The notes below the pieces were generated by a model that ran no database searches, was not told the origin of the DNA, and saw only the letters and a program-made list of their open reading frames with translations. This document shows, one piece after another, positions 31,115 to 41,082 of a DNA stretch of 50,862 nucleotides. Position 1 is the first letter of the stretch; every line of letters begins with the position of its first letter. This DNA comes from Hymenopellis radicata (Eukaryota; Basidiomycota; Agaricomycetes; Agaricales; Physalacriaceae): assembly GCA_015501595.1 (NCBI GenBank), contig JADNRX010000382.1, positions 1 to 50,862 on the forward strand, read 5' to 3'. Both the position numbers and the translations under genes were made by a program.

Positions 31115-32083
31115 CGATGTAAATGCGGATTCCAAGGGTAGGGAGCATTTTCAGAGGCCTCTGCATGCCCCACACCTCTCCATCCCCCTATACCTAACTC
31201 CCTGCTTCAGGGAGTCCACTCAGTTAGCTTAACCGAGTCAAACCGAGTCAAATCATCATCTGGTCAAAAATCTGCATTGTTTGACTAAATGCTGACTCTC
31301 TGCTGCTACTACTGCAGCTACTCCATCCTCTGAGCTCTTCCTAGACTTGTCTAGCCTGTGTCTGGTGTTGTAGTAACAACAGAGGCCACTCACAGGGCGC
31401 CCTAGAAGGTTTAGGCAAAAGTTCCCACGCACTGCCTTCTGCCTCTTACCATCACCTTCTCCCAGAGGCAAGCAGTTCGTGATCCCTCCAGTCCTCCTGC
31501 TCAGGACTGATGCCATACCCCTCTAGAGCACTGTCTGAAGCCGCCTAGCCAGCCCCAAAACCAGTCCAGACAGGCCCAAAGTATCCAATTTGTGGGAAAT
31601 TCGCACTTTTGCTCTCCCAGGCAAGCAGCACTTGCTCTACCCAGTCCTCTTGCTCAGGACTGATGCATTGGCACCCTAGAAGTCTATTGGAACCATTTGC
31701 CACAGCCCCAGAGCCCTACAGCTCTTCCTGCTCCCTCTGCTTCCAGTATGTGCCAATGTCTCATATCCAGCTCTTCAGAGCTGATGCCTTTTGTGCCCAG
31801 ATACTCATTCCTTTTCAAGGACTCCTTATCAAGGACACTTCTGTGGGCTATCTGGTCACAGGTGCGCTCTCTGCACTGTCTCACTCCCCTCCAGCTAATC
31901 TGTGTTATCTGGTCACAGTTAGCTCCGCTTTTTTGCATCCCCTCCCACCTCTCCCACTTTAATTACAGTAACCACATTTCATGTATTATCTACCATGTAC
32001 TGTAAGGCACTTTACGATACGCTTAATTGATGAGGCCCTTGGGGTCTGATTTGGCCTAACTCCGTGTGATCTGAAAGCATAGG
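31115..32083 (+). repeat. Repeat X, copy 1 (about 0.95 kb)
   Basis: This matches X2 (41,697-42,637) in inverted orientation over its whole length, with a roughly 20-bp indel near 31,360 and few substitutions. It contains internal near-duplicates of CTCAGGACTGATGC. It ends with a DIRS terminal motif (TATGCTTTCAGATCACAC reversed, 32,051-32,083). No credible protein. It interrupts a DIRS-like RT, and its end equals the sequence just 3' of the tyrosine recombinase at 33.4 kb, so it is likely part of a DIRS terminal region. Confidence 0.7.
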
Positions 32084-32099
32084 CCAGCAGCAACTTCCT

Positions 32100-32335
32100 G
32101 ATCTCACTATTTTCATATTTCACCCAAGTCAGTAGGATCCTCTGTATAGTTATCATAACGCTCGGCTAAATGCTGTTCCCATTCTCCATCGTGGAATGGC
32201 CAAAAGCCTTGATGCAAGGAGCGAATGACAGAGTCTACGAAAGGACGATTGAAATGTGCTGCCAATAAGTGTTCAAGACGTGGAATGTTGAATGGAGTTC
32301 CAACCTGAATATAGCTGGCCATCGCAGCCAGAGAT
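32100..32335 (-). pseudogene. DIRS-like RT N-terminal fragment (divergent subfamily)
   Basis: The minus-strand peptide has YIQVGTPFNIPRLEHLLAAH, FVDSVIRSLHQGFWPFHDG and EWEQHLAERYDNY. It matches the linker before the RT of the other copies (YIEVSTPINVDRFERLLAKH, SLREGFWPLHDG). With 30,541-31,114 it forms one element split by X1. Confidence 0.7.
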
Positions 32336-32747
32336 CTTCTTTGATGGACACCTGGCCTATTAGCTGTGCTGTTGATTGATGGCTGATACAGCTTATTAGG
32401 GAGCCTCAGAGCCCATCAGAGTGGTCGCTTTCTGGCCCTCTTACCCTCATCATCTCCCCATCTCTGAGGTCTGCAGCATTGTCCCTTCATCCCTTTGACT
32501 TGGACTCACTTCCTGCCAGTCTTTGCAGTGCATCTCTTGCCCTAGGAGCTTCGCTCTTTTGATCTCTGTCTCTGCAAAGCTGTGAGTCTGCTGTGGTCAC
32601 TGTCTGCTGCCTGATCTCAAGATACACACAGCTCCTTGTTAGATCTATCAGATCTGAAGCCTGTGCATCATACTAGGAGCCCTGCTGTGTATATTAGGTG
32701 TGCTCTTATGCTCTGATGAGTCCGGATCTTGTCTGATCTGATGCTGT
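32336..32747. other. No clear gene; probable untranslated lead of a DIRS gag
   Basis: T/C-rich sequence with many CTGATCT repeats, directly before the gag-like frame. It contains CTGATGAGTCCGGATC, which resembles part of a hammerhead ribozyme but lacks the rest. Confidence 0.35.
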
Positions 32748-33365
32748 GTGCTGTTAGCTTCGTTATTTTTCGCTCTTTCTCTGTGTCATCACTGTTCCTC
32801 TGCCACCATCATCCTCTATCCTTCACTCCATGTTCACCCATGCCTCTACTATGTCCCCAGATCCTTTGGATGGGTTCCAGCGCACTCAGACCCCTTCCTT
32901 CCTCTTCGCGTCATTCTTCTCCCGAGATTGATTCCTCAGTGCAGGATCGTGCCGAGCTTCTTTAGGAGCTCGTCAACGACTTCTCTGCTGGCAAAATCAC
33001 CTTTCTCCACGCCTTCCTCAACCGAGGCCTCTCCTCATGAGATCAAGGACTATGTCGACCAGGTCATTGCTCTACGCGAGTACTATGAGCCTGACAGGTC
33101 CAAGTCCCCTTCACAAGAGCTCGACCTCCTTGTCGAGCTCTTGCAAGCACGCCAGCTTAAAGATCCCTTTGCTCGATCGTTCTGGTGTCTTATTATACAA
33201 GGCCGATATGTTGATTTTGAGAAGCTTTTTACTTCTCTATCTGGAACAGTTAACCATCACGATGACTTGCAGACTTTTGCTGGGATTTATCTTTTGATTA
33301 AGAAGGATACTTACTCAGCTCGTCGCACGCTTCAGTCTGAGTCTGACTGGAGTCGTACAGAGTTA
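32748..33365 (+). pseudogene. DIRS-like gag fragment
   Basis: The frame contains EIKDYVDQVIALREYYEPD, ELLQARQLKDPFARSFW, GRYVDFEKLFTSLSG and KKDTYSARRTLQSESDW. The last two blocks match the gag of the minus-strand copy at 36.5-36.75 kb (QYVDFEKLYASIHSG, ARRTLTQESEW). The first ~80 residues are less certain. It stops within the gag at about 33,365, where a DIRS terminal sequence (AGTTAGGCTAAATCGGACC) is joined, so the rest is missing. Confidence 0.65.
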
Positions 33366-33416
33366 GGCTAAATCGGACCCCAAGGGCCTCATCAATTAAG
33401 CGTATCGTAAAGTGCC
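33363..33416. repeat. DIRS 3' terminal sequence next to the YR gene
   Basis: The minus strand reads AGGCACTTTACGATACGC ... GGGGTCCGATTTAGCC about 90 bp after the stop of the tyrosine recombinase. The same string is at the end of X1 and X2, tying X to the DIRS termini. Confidence 0.6.
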
Positions 33417-33496
33417 TACTGTGCTATGCATGTGTGTAGTGGAGGGGTGGATGGAGGTGAAGAAAGACGTTTACGAAACGCAAGATGAGGAAGGTT

Positions 33497-33715
33497 TTAA
33501 TAGGAGGATTTCTTTTGAGCTGCTAACTGCTGAGCGGCACGCACTGCTAGATGGTCGCGTATATAGATCTTCCAAGCAGATGATGACCAACGACCTAAGG
33601 CTTGAAGAATAGATTCAGCCAGTCCCAGAGATGTGTAGTGTGTTATGCCTCCAGAACGGACTGAATGACCACCAAACTCTTTACTCACCAGCGCAAAGAA
33701 TTTGGATTCAAACCA
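33497..33715 (-). pseudogene. DIRS tyrosine recombinase, C-terminal fragment
   Basis: The minus-strand peptide reads FALVSKEFGGHSVRSGGI, then LGLAESILQALGRWSSSAW and KIYIRDH, ending with a stop. It has the H-x-x-R box (HSVR), the GRW position and the nucleophile Tyr (KIYIRDH) of tyrosine recombinases. This enzyme inserts DIRS elements in place of a DDE integrase. The N-terminal two thirds are deleted: immediately upstream lies RNase H sequence, joined at about 33,716. Confidence 0.8.
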
Positions 33716-33955
33716 GGATCGAATTGTGACTCGACTGAGAAGCAGCCAGAGTATCGAACACTGAGACGGAGTCGAGGCTGTCAGAATGAATCAACAGCGT
33801 ACGAGGTGGATAGGGACGAGAGGCGGCATGATGGACAGCACATAAGATAGCTAACAGCTCTCTGAAGAAGGTATCAACTCCGGTTGTAGTTCGGAGTCGA
33901 TAGCAAAAGCCATTTCCAGCGTATATAAAGGAAAGGCCCATATTGCTAGCATCTG
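33716..33955 (-). pseudogene. DIRS RNase H fragment
   Basis: The minus strand reads LSFIYAGNGFCYRLRTT, FFRELLAILCAVHHAAS, LLIHSDSLDSVSVFDTL, then stops matching at SQSSHN. It contains the second and third acidic positions of RNase H. The first (WTDAS) is replaced by a DIRS terminal motif at 33,957-33,990. Confidence 0.75.
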
Positions 33956-33956
33956 A

Positions 33957-33990
33957 TTTGGCCTAACTCCGTGTGATCTGAAAGCATAGG
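33957..33990 (-). repeat. DIRS terminal motif inside RNase H (left arm)
   Basis: The motif TATGCTTTCAGATCACAC plus GGAGTTAGGCCAAAT replaces the 32 bp that encode DDTEADMVCW in the intact copy. Coding sequence is colinear on both sides. Confidence 0.8.
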
Positions 33991-35554
33991 CAAGCCTGCG
34001 CATTGATGAAGCGCACTCCGATACAGTGTCGCAATGCATTGACAAACCAAGTGAGGTCAGATCTAACGTCAAGGTTCAATGGAATGCCTTTGTACTGCAG
34101 GGTTTTACCGCTGATCTTGCGGTAGAGCTCTGTAAGTGCTGGCCGTGCCCAAGGCAGCACATTCAAAGCTCAGTTGAGATAACCACCCAAGGATAGCCAT
34201 TCCTTGAGAGGAGGTTTGACAACAGACAAGAACGACTCGATTCTAGTGATCATGTCTGTGATGGAGTCTGGAGTGAGGGAAATGGAGCCGTAGATGGCAT
34301 CAAGCCAGAAACCAATAATCTTGAGCTGACGACCGTGCTCTTGCTCTTGCTTCTTGTCCTCATAGGGAATGCCAAGAGAGTCCCACAAGAGAAGAAGCTG
34401 GACTTGACGATGTGGACGTCGCTATCCATGAAAGAGTACTAGATTGCGACTGGTGTCCCAGCCGTAGTAGTCGTCCATGTAGTCGTGCAAGCCGAGTACG
34501 TCAAGTTCCCAAGCGATCCAGTTAACCAGACCGGAGAACGAGCACCAGCAGTATGGAGATGCACGACTTCCAAAGATGAGACGGCGCACAATGTAATAGC
34601 GACCGTCAACGATGACAACCTGCTGCAGTTGCCAGATGGGATGAACAGGGAGATTGAGGAATGCCTTCGAGATGTCACTCTTGAAGAGCAGGATTTCCTC
34701 GTGAGGGTGAGTTTGAAGGACGTCATGCAGTACCTGCCCAAAGGAGTGCATGTCGTCGTACTTCACTTTTGCATCCTCTCTCGCAATGCCTTCATTAAGA
34801 CCATTGCCAGTATGGTCCATGAGGACACGTGGTTTACCTTTCTGCCACACCACGAACATGGGTGACAGGCGCATACCAGGAAGGAGCTTAAAGCCCTCTG
34901 GAAGCGCAGGTGACCAGCGACCCGCAGCGACTTCTTGATCACGGTGTTTGCGCAGCGAAGCGCACTCCGATACAGTGTCGCAATGCATTGACAAATCAAG
35001 TGAGGTCAGATCTAACCTCAAGGTTCAATGGAATGCCTTTGTACTGCAGGGTTTTATCGCTGATCTTGCGGTAGAGCTCTGTAAGTGCTGGCCGTGCCCA
35101 AGGCAGCACATTCAAAGCCCAGTTGAGATAACCACCCAAGGAGAGCCATTCCTTGAGAGGAGGTTTGACAACAGACAAGAACGACTCGATTCTAGTGATC
35201 ATGTCTGTGATGGAGTCTGGAGTGAGGGAAATGGAGCCGTAGATGGCATCAAGCCAGAAACCAATAATCTTGAGCTGACGACCGTGCTCTTGCTCTTGCT
35301 TCTTGTCCTCATAGGGAATGCCAAGAGAGTCCCACAAGAGAAGCAGCTGGACTTGACGATGTGGACGTCGCTGTCCATGAAAGAGTACTAGATTGCAACT
35401 GGTGTCCCAGCCGTAGTAGTCGTCCATGTAGTCATGCAAGCCGAGTACGTCAAGTTCCCAAGCGATCCAGTTAACCAGACTGGAGAACGAGCACCAGCAG
35501 TATGGAGATGCACGACTTCCAAAGATGAGATGGCGCACAATATAATGGTGACCG
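33991..35554 (-). pseudogene. Tandemly duplicated DIRS RT fragments in the left arm
   Basis: First copy (35,554 to about 34,996): FGSRASPYCWCSFSSL, LHDYMDDYYGWD, LLLWDSLGIPYEDKKQ, IIGFWLDAIYGS, LSLGGYLNWALNVLPW, ending at a TGA in place of TGG in LTWFVNAL. At about 34,950 the frame jumps back to LRKHRDQEVAAGRWSPAL and runs a second time through KSDISKAFLNLPVHP, YMDDYYGWD, to FVNALRHCIGVRF. YMDD is the RT catalytic motif. A stop after LVLFHG and another in GYLN break the second copy. Confidence 0.82.
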
Positions 35555-36924
35555 TATGGTCCATGACGACACGTGGTTTACCTTTCTGCCACACCACGAA
35601 CATGGGTGACAGGCGCATACCAGCAAGGAGCTTAAAGCCCTCTGGAAGCGCAGGTGACCAGCGACCCGCAGCGACTTCTTGATCACGGTGTTTGCGCAGC
35701 TCAGTGAGATCGCGCTCCTCAGTAGAGTAATTGTCTTTGATCTGCTCTTTGAGGTGCGCTTCCCACTCACCGTCATGTAATGGCCAAAACCCTTCACGAA
35801 GCGAACGAGTAATAGACTTCACAAAGGGTTGATTGGGATGTTTGGCCAGAAGTCGCTCAAAGCGGTCAACATTGATTGGTGTGCTGACCTCGATATAGTT
35901 GGCAACAGCAGCAAGAGACTGCTGAATGGTAGGATCATTGCGAATATGTTCAGGAGGTAAAGGAAGTGGAGGAGCAGTATAAGTGGAAGAAATGCTCGGA
36001 GGAGCTTTTGATTGTAATGCTACATTCGTAGTAAATACATAGCCACGCTTAAAGTGTGGAGGTGGTGGTACAGCATCGGATTTACGCTTCAACGATTTAG
36101 GCTTCGACATTGCCGCCTGAACTCGGTCCTGCACGACTGACAGCTCGCTTGGCTTCGAGGAGGACAAGGCAGGCTGGGTAGCTTTTGGCGGTGTGCTTTC
36201 CTCCGCACTCACTGCAAGTACCGTGTACACGGCTACCCGGGCACGGAGATGGGCATTCCAGATTCCAATTCTGGCAGATGATGCGACGACGTGTTGCAGG
36301 CTGTGAGCTGCTAGAATCAGAAGACCGCTTGCGCGGATTAGCCGCCTCAGAGGTGCGTAACATCTCTGTAAGAAGCGGTAACTGGAGCGCATTGCGGTCA
36401 TTGAGATTGAAAGGGGAGTTAGCATAGCGAGTGCGAGTCTCCTTATCACAGCGAATAGGGAATGCTGGATTCGAGGGCGTGGCGCGGAACAGTTCCACAA
36501 TGAGTGCGCGATAGCCCTAGAGTTCGTCCTTGCAGTGAGGGTAGATAAGCCCAACACCGGTGGCATACACATCAAAGACGCGTGTCCACTCGGACTCTTG
36601 AGTGAGAGTCCGGCGCGCAGAGACGTGGTCCTTGCGGATGAGCACAAAGCCCCCAGCAAAGTCCTTTGTGTCCTCTTGCTGATTCGTGCCAGAGTGGATC
36701 GAGGCATAGAGTTTCTCAAAATCCACGTACTGGTCCAGCACGATTGAGCGCTAGAGAGAGCGTGCAAACGGGTCGTGGAGTGACTGCGTCTGACACACAT
36801 TGATGATAGCGTCGACATCCTTATCATTGGTAAAGAGCCGACGGAGACGCTGAGTCTCTTGGAGGTATGGAGAGAGATTGGAGGGCTCAGTATCAATACC
36901 ATTACTAACACCTCCATGAGCCAT
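35555..36924 (-). pseudogene. DIRS gag and RT N-terminus (copy alpha)
   Basis: The ATG at 36,924-36,922 gives MAHGGVSNGIDTEPSNL, RLRRLFTNDKDVDAI, QSLHDPFARSL, one stop (about 36,750), DQYVDFEKLYASIHSG, ARRTLTQESEWTRVF, another stop near 36,517, then LNDRNALQLPLLTEML and a Cys/His-rich motif (CQNWNLECPSPC, CSECGGKHTAKSYPAC), which looks nucleic-acid-binding. The RT linker follows (LKRKSDAVPPPPHF, STPINVDRFERLL, REGFWPLHDGEWEAHL, MFVVWQKGKPRVVMDHT). A deletion of about 65 codons removes the first catalytic Asp region and joins directly to the left arm. Confidence 0.82.
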
Positions 36925-36987
36925 CCTAGCTATTCTAATTACTTACTAGCAGAGTACAGAATAATAAAAAAGCGCTTCAAAGGGAAT

Positions 36988-37061
36988 GCCCACTATGAGA
37001 TTCGAACCCGCATCATCACGGGGAGGGCATGTAATGCTCAAACCAACTGAGCCAAGCAGGC
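36988..37061 (-). tRNA. tRNA-like sequence (probable pseudo-tRNA), 74 nt
   Basis: The minus strand starts GCCTGCTTGGCTCAGTTGG (A box) and contains GGGTTCGAATC (B box). The acceptor arms GCCTGCT/AGTGGGC pair if G-U is allowed, and the D stem GCTC/GAGC is perfect. The anticodon arm is abnormal: the best stem (CATTAC/GTGATG) leaves an 11-nt loop, so no anticodon can be assigned. A T6 run follows the 3' end, as expected of a Pol III terminator. Confidence 0.45.
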
Positions 37062-37149
37062 TTTCCTGAGCATAGTGTCAGAAGCCTATCGAGTCCTGAC
37101 TCAACTCTTTGAACTTCACAAATTGAAAAATCTCTGAACTCACACATCT

Positions 37150-37290
37150 CTGAATTCTATAAGCTATAATCTATATCTATATAATCTATAATCTATAATC
37201 TATATAATCTATAATCTACAATCTAAATCTAAGTCTAGTAGGTCTATATGTAAGTATATGCATAAGTAAGTCTATAAGTATATGTCTGTG
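37150..37290. repeat. TATAATC-type AT microsatellite
   Basis: Repeats of TATAATCTATA with drift into AAGTCTATAAGTATATG; no coding content. Confidence 0.75.
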
Positions 37291-37317
37291 TAGAGAAAAA
37301 CATACAAGTACGATCTC

Positions 37318-37388
37318 CAGTTTCTGTCCACGGATATCCATGAAACGGATCGCAGATCGATCCGGTTCACGATCCGTGGCAGTCTCTA
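37318..37388. mobile_element. Isolated right end of an I-family element
   Basis: CGGATATCCATGAAACGGATC then GGTTCACGATCCGTGG and the terminus CAGTCTCTA. It matches 29,960-30,034 (end of element I). No matching left end or core is present nearby. Confidence 0.7.
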
Positions 37389-37579
37389 TGGGCATGCTGC
37401 GGGGTTGAGTCCATCGTGCCAGGAATAAGACAATCGTGGGTATGGCAGGCTTCGGACTCCCTCGTCCTTCTTGGACTGCCCTCGTCTCGTTATAACGAGT
37501 GCGCATTTGCTTTTTAACACACTTGTGTACCCTTGTACAAAATGAATGACGCCTCAGGCGGAACAATGTCTAAACATTC

Positions 37580-37700
37580 TCATCTTGGGTTAAAGTACCA
37601 TTTATCCTGAGAGGCTTTTCGAGCGGCTTGTCTAGCCTTGTCTGTGTGATAGACAGCCGGGCGTCTACCTGCATGTCGAAGTTTGCATGGTTGTCCGCCG
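37580..37700 (-). pseudogene. Fragment with a basic GRxPxxYHT motif
   Basis: The minus-strand peptide reads RHAGRRPAVYHTDKARQ then AARKASQDKWYFNPR. The GRP-x-YHT followed by a basic helix recurs in many uncharacterised basidiomycete proteins encoded in repeat-rich loci, which I recall only generally. The open frame upstream (to 37,864) has no recognised domain. Function unknown. Confidence 0.3.
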
Positions 37701-38314
37701 GGCATCCGAGTAGGTGATGGTAGTAAAGCAAGGGAGATCGTGCTCCAACAAGTGCTGAACGCGATTGAGTTACTATAGTGTAAATGAACGCGAATGGATG
37801 ATACTGTGAAGCTATCAGATACAAACTCGAAGAAATGCGGGAAAATCATATAAAATACATCCAAATGTCCTCTTTCAAATGGTCTATTCAGAATGTCATG
37901 GAAAACCCGTGGTCGTCGTCGCCAATGGCGGAGAGGCGCCCAGAGTTACGATGGAATGTGACCCGATGCATGTCACACATGATCAAGGATCTGTTTCTAC
38001 CTCCAAGTAGCCGCCGCGACGCACATGTTCAACACGCTCTGATCCCCGCAGCGTCCACTATCCGTCTAGTCCACTGAGTGATACCTATCCCGCTGCGACG
38101 CACGTGTTTAACACGTCCTGGTCCTCTCCGCGGTGTCCACTCTCCTTCTGGTGCACTGACTGATTATGCCCCGTGCAAAGTGAGTACCTTACGCTCGTTA
38201 TTCAGAGAGATCCTGACCCTTAAGGCACTGAGGAAACGCACGCCGTGTGCATGCTAGTCATTTTCACAATAATGGGCTGGAGGTAAACGCACAGGCCCTC
38301 CAGCAGGGCGAACA
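37701..38314. other. No convincing gene
   Basis: Two near-copies of a CGCGACGCACATGTTCAACACG-like stretch, each followed by GTCCACTxTCC (38,013-38,072 and 38,092-38,157), form a short tandem duplication. Otherwise nothing is recognised. Confidence 0.4.
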
Positions 38315-38533
38315 GTGAGCCCATCTGGACGTGTCTGGTATGAAGATATTCACTACCATTGCAGCTATGCCAACTCGGAATATGTGTTAGGCCTCGTACC
38401 CCTCGACAGCGCTTTCAGACCAGGCAGAGCTTCTTCAAGATATGACATACAATATATTGCATCCCAAGGGGGAGACAATGACGAAGATGAAGTGCTATTC
38501 GTTCATTTAGTCTCTGGTGGTCGTGTACAGTAG
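38315..38533 (+). CDS. Unrecognised small ORF
   Basis: A 72-residue frame (SGRVWYEDIHYHCSYANSEY, DEDEVLFVHLVSGGRVQ) with ordinary composition. No family is recognised and the frame could be an exon of a larger gene. It lies between the transposon debris and the multi-exon gene downstream. Confidence 0.25.
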   Translation: MSPSGRVWYEDIHYHCSYANSEYVLGLVPLDSAFRPGRASSRYDIQYIASQGGDNDEDEVLFVHLVSGGRVQ

Positions 38534-38985
38534 TAGCAGTCGCCCACTTTCATTTTTCCACAAAATTGTTGTGATCTCTACTCGACTATCTAATTGTATT
38601 ACGATTAGGAACCGAACACGTGGGCTACATAATATATCCCGCTATACAAATTTTTAAACACAGCAAATGAAACACCGTTCTTTCTCCATCACTCTTTGAT
38701 TTTAGAGAGCGGTCTTGTCAACACAAACCGCGGTTCGGTCTCGGCCTGACTTGTCGGGCCCGCTACTTTGCAGCCAGTTTTTGTGAAGGCACACTGAAGA
38801 GCGTCGGTGTGTCGTCTCATTTGTCCACTCCCAAATGATAACGACTCTCAGTTTGTAGTCCGGTCTTGGTCAGGACCGTTTTGCGAATCGTATTGAGGTT
38901 GCCATTGACAGGACACCGCCTTCCTTTACCTCCACCTTTTTTCGAAAGAATTTCATGATGCGGGATCCGCCTGTCAGGGGAATCT

Positions 38986-39886
38986 CGATGCCTGCTGAGT
39001 TCAAGACTTTCTGGTCTGAAGGGCACACTCAGGCGACCTCAGGAATGGCGATCTCATCGATACACAGGTGCCTTCTCGCCAGTCCCAGCATTGCAGCAAG
39101 AGGAGTTTTCTGACTGTTGGATCTGCACGAGAAGTCTCCGTTCAGGTTCTTCGATTTTTCGTTGGACGAACAACGCCGGCAGATACCGCCGAGGACATCT
39201 CAACGCGGGGCGAGCCGATGACAAGTATTTAGTATGGGAGGATTTGGGTCATTCGTGTCGCCTGGTCCATCCCTCGCTCGACTACGACTCCAAGATGGCT
39301 TTGCGTGAAAACGAATCCGCGCTCCTCTATGACCTCTATTGGTCTCAAGACCCTTTTGACGGGGCCACAGACCTTCCTCTGGTCAACGTGGTGGGTGTTC
39401 TGTGACGGTTCATCATCAACATGTACTGACTCCTCTCCTTCCACAGCGTGCGCAAGAGTTCGAGATTGGCTATAATGTACAAATCATTCCGATGTCGATT
39501 TCCATCTGCTAACTCCCGTTTGTTTTCTGTTAGCGCTTCATTCCCAAGCAGCTCCGCTGCGCCAATAACTGCTCCTCGGACTGGGGCTCTCTGTTCGACG
39601 ATGCCATGCGTTCCAGGAACTTATCGAGGCTTCACCTACGCGAGCGCCAGCTGCACTTCGAGATCAATCGCCGTTGGCCCATACCTGCCGGACCACACAA
39701 AGCGGAGCAGCAAACCATCCGACTCAGGGTACGTGAATTGTTTGGTTTCGATTATGTTCCTCGCTGAATCTTGTTGCCACTTAGGTTTGGATTGAAGTAA
39801 TGTGGTTTTTCCACATGATGCGTTGCCTTCATTTCGGGCTGTGCGCGCCAGCGCCTTTGTCCCTTACACATCGAACATCTCCCTGA
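38986..39886 (+). CDS. Multi-exon gene of unknown function (3' exons)
   Basis: Four exons fit together in one frame with three short introns: exon to 39,390 (ending LPLVNV), intron 39,391-39,446 (GTGGGT...CACAG, branch-like CTGAC), exon 39,447-39,476 (RAQEFEIGYN), intron 39,477-39,533 (GTACAA...GTTAG, branch CTAAC), exon 39,534-39,728 (65 codons: RFIPKQLRCANNCSSDWG, LRERQLHFEINRRWPIP), intron 39,729-39,784 (GTACGT...CTTAG), last exon to TGA at 39,886. All junctions are phase 0. The peptide has YLVWEDLGHSCRLVHPSLD and MALRENESALLYDLYW. I recognise no domain. The start codon is not fixed; the first exon is open upstream to at least 38,986. Surrounded by mobile elements, but it does not resemble one. 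Confidence 0.5.
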
Positions 39887-40361
39887 ACCTGTACCAGCTT
39901 CGAAGCTCTCCGCATCAACCTCGTTCACCCGTCCCACCAGCCTCTGCCGCGCCAGCCTCTTCCGCCGCAACCTCTTCCACATCGTCTTCGTTCTCCTCAG
40001 GCCCTGTCCGTTACACTTCGAGGGTGCTTCCTGCCTTGGATGCTGAGATGGAACAGATCTCTGGGCTCAACGATCCATCGGTCATTCTCATCGCGGCGCG
40101 CCTGGAATGCCTTGAACGATTCCCCGTGCCCGCTGACTCCCACCAACCATTCTATCTTCGTAATCCTCGCATTGCTCCCTATTCTTTGCCCGTACCGTCG
40201 AGGCCTTCGCAGTCCCACAATTCTCAGGAGGAGAATACGCGCCTCCTTAACGACGCTATGGCGCCTCAGCGAACAACTCCTGCCATACATCACTCTTCCC
40301 CCTCAGCTCAATCCCTCCATCTACCGTTCACCCACTCGCATCCAGTGCTGCGAGTTCATCG

Positions 40362-40865
40362 TCGCAGGCCGACACCGCTACAACCGTCCCTAATTCTCCG
40401 GTCCTTAACTCTTCCCGATCTTCCCCCGGAGTAGCTTCTCATTTTGACATTCTTATTGCTTGTCTCAAACGAGTCCTGCCGAACCATGCAGTCACATGTT
40501 CTTGCCAGTTTCTAGTCGATGAACTCAATTCAGACGGGATCCGGCATGCATAGTCTAACCTCAACGCACTGGAGCGCATCACTAACAGATTCTGGGAAGT
40601 CATCGCTGAGGAACTCAGGGTGCGTCGTTGTGAGTCCAAGTTGGTCTCCAATTGGGAGGACGAATATCTCGCAAATGCTCGCGAGGACAAGAAACTTGCA
40701 GCAGAGGTGGCAGAACTTTTGCATGGACATCGTCTCTTGCCATCGCCGCCTCCTTCTCCTCGTCATGAACAGCCATATTTCATCTCTTCCGCGCGCGTCT
40801 CGGGTCTACGAGCACTGCCTACAACTCGAATTGGTCCCGTACCCCCACAATCACGGAGCTGAACG
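40362..40865 (+). pseudogene. Unrecognised helical protein fragment with one stop
   Basis: The frame reads NSSRSSPGVASHFDILIACL, KRVLPNHAVTCSCQFLVDEL, a TAG, then NALERITNRFWEVIAEEL, SKLVSNWEDEYLANARED and KKLAAEVAELLHG, ending with a Pro-rich tail. The low-complexity Ser/Pro/Ala region before it (39,900-40,360) may belong to the same gene through an intron. No family is recognised. It could be a gene of its own or the tail of the multi-exon gene upstream. Confidence 0.35.
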
Positions 40866-40872
40866 CTGATAA

Positions 40873-40904
40873 GCGAACTGGCGAACCGGCGAACTGGCGA
40901 ACAG
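40873..40904. repeat. Short tandem repeat, 4 x GCGAACNG
   Basis: Four 8-bp units: GCGAACTG, GCGAACCG, GCGAACTG, GCGAACAG. Confidence 0.85.
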
Positions 40905-40926
40905 GCCAATAGGGGCTCTGCGTTAA

Positions 40927-41018
40927 CACTGGATAATATAGTATTGGACTGCTTTCTAGGCATATTTTACCACCTTGTAAGCTCGCTCTAGTTATCCAGT
41001 GAGCTAGGACATGAATCG
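40927..41018. repeat. Possible miniature element with 10-bp inverted ends
   Basis: CACTGGATAA at the left and TTATCCAGTG at the right bound about 90 bp of AT-rich sequence. No target duplication was found, so this may be chance or a decayed MITE. Confidence 0.3.
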
Positions 41019-41082
41019 GAAGTATTTTTTACGTACTGAGGGGCACCTTCCTTTCTGGGTTGTTTGACACGTTCATTTTCAC

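Larger units (their letters stand above)
33875..35554. repeat. Left arm of a 1,680-bp inverted repeat
   Basis: The reverse complement of 45,055-46,734, equal in length and apparently identical at every place compared, including private mutations (stop in LVLFHG, TCAACTGAGC, the terminal-motif replacement). Each arm contains one and a half RTs in tandem. Spacer about 9.5 kb. Confidence 0.88.

Noticed and set aside
31609..31962. Protein-coding gene in repeat X (117-codon ORF, present in both copies)
   Set aside because: No domain, similar-length overlapping frames on the other strand, and conservation is explained by the whole repeat being duplicated.
32712..32740. CTGATGAGTCCGGATC as a hammerhead ribozyme
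   Set aside because: The GGAC/GAAAC part and the paired stems are missing; one short match only.
35388..36917. A 509-codon open frame on the minus strand taken as one protein
   Set aside because: Its first ~260 codons are out of frame with the gag and its end is out of frame with the RT; only the middle matches the DIRS linker/RT. It is a composite of gag shadow, RT and a deletion junction.
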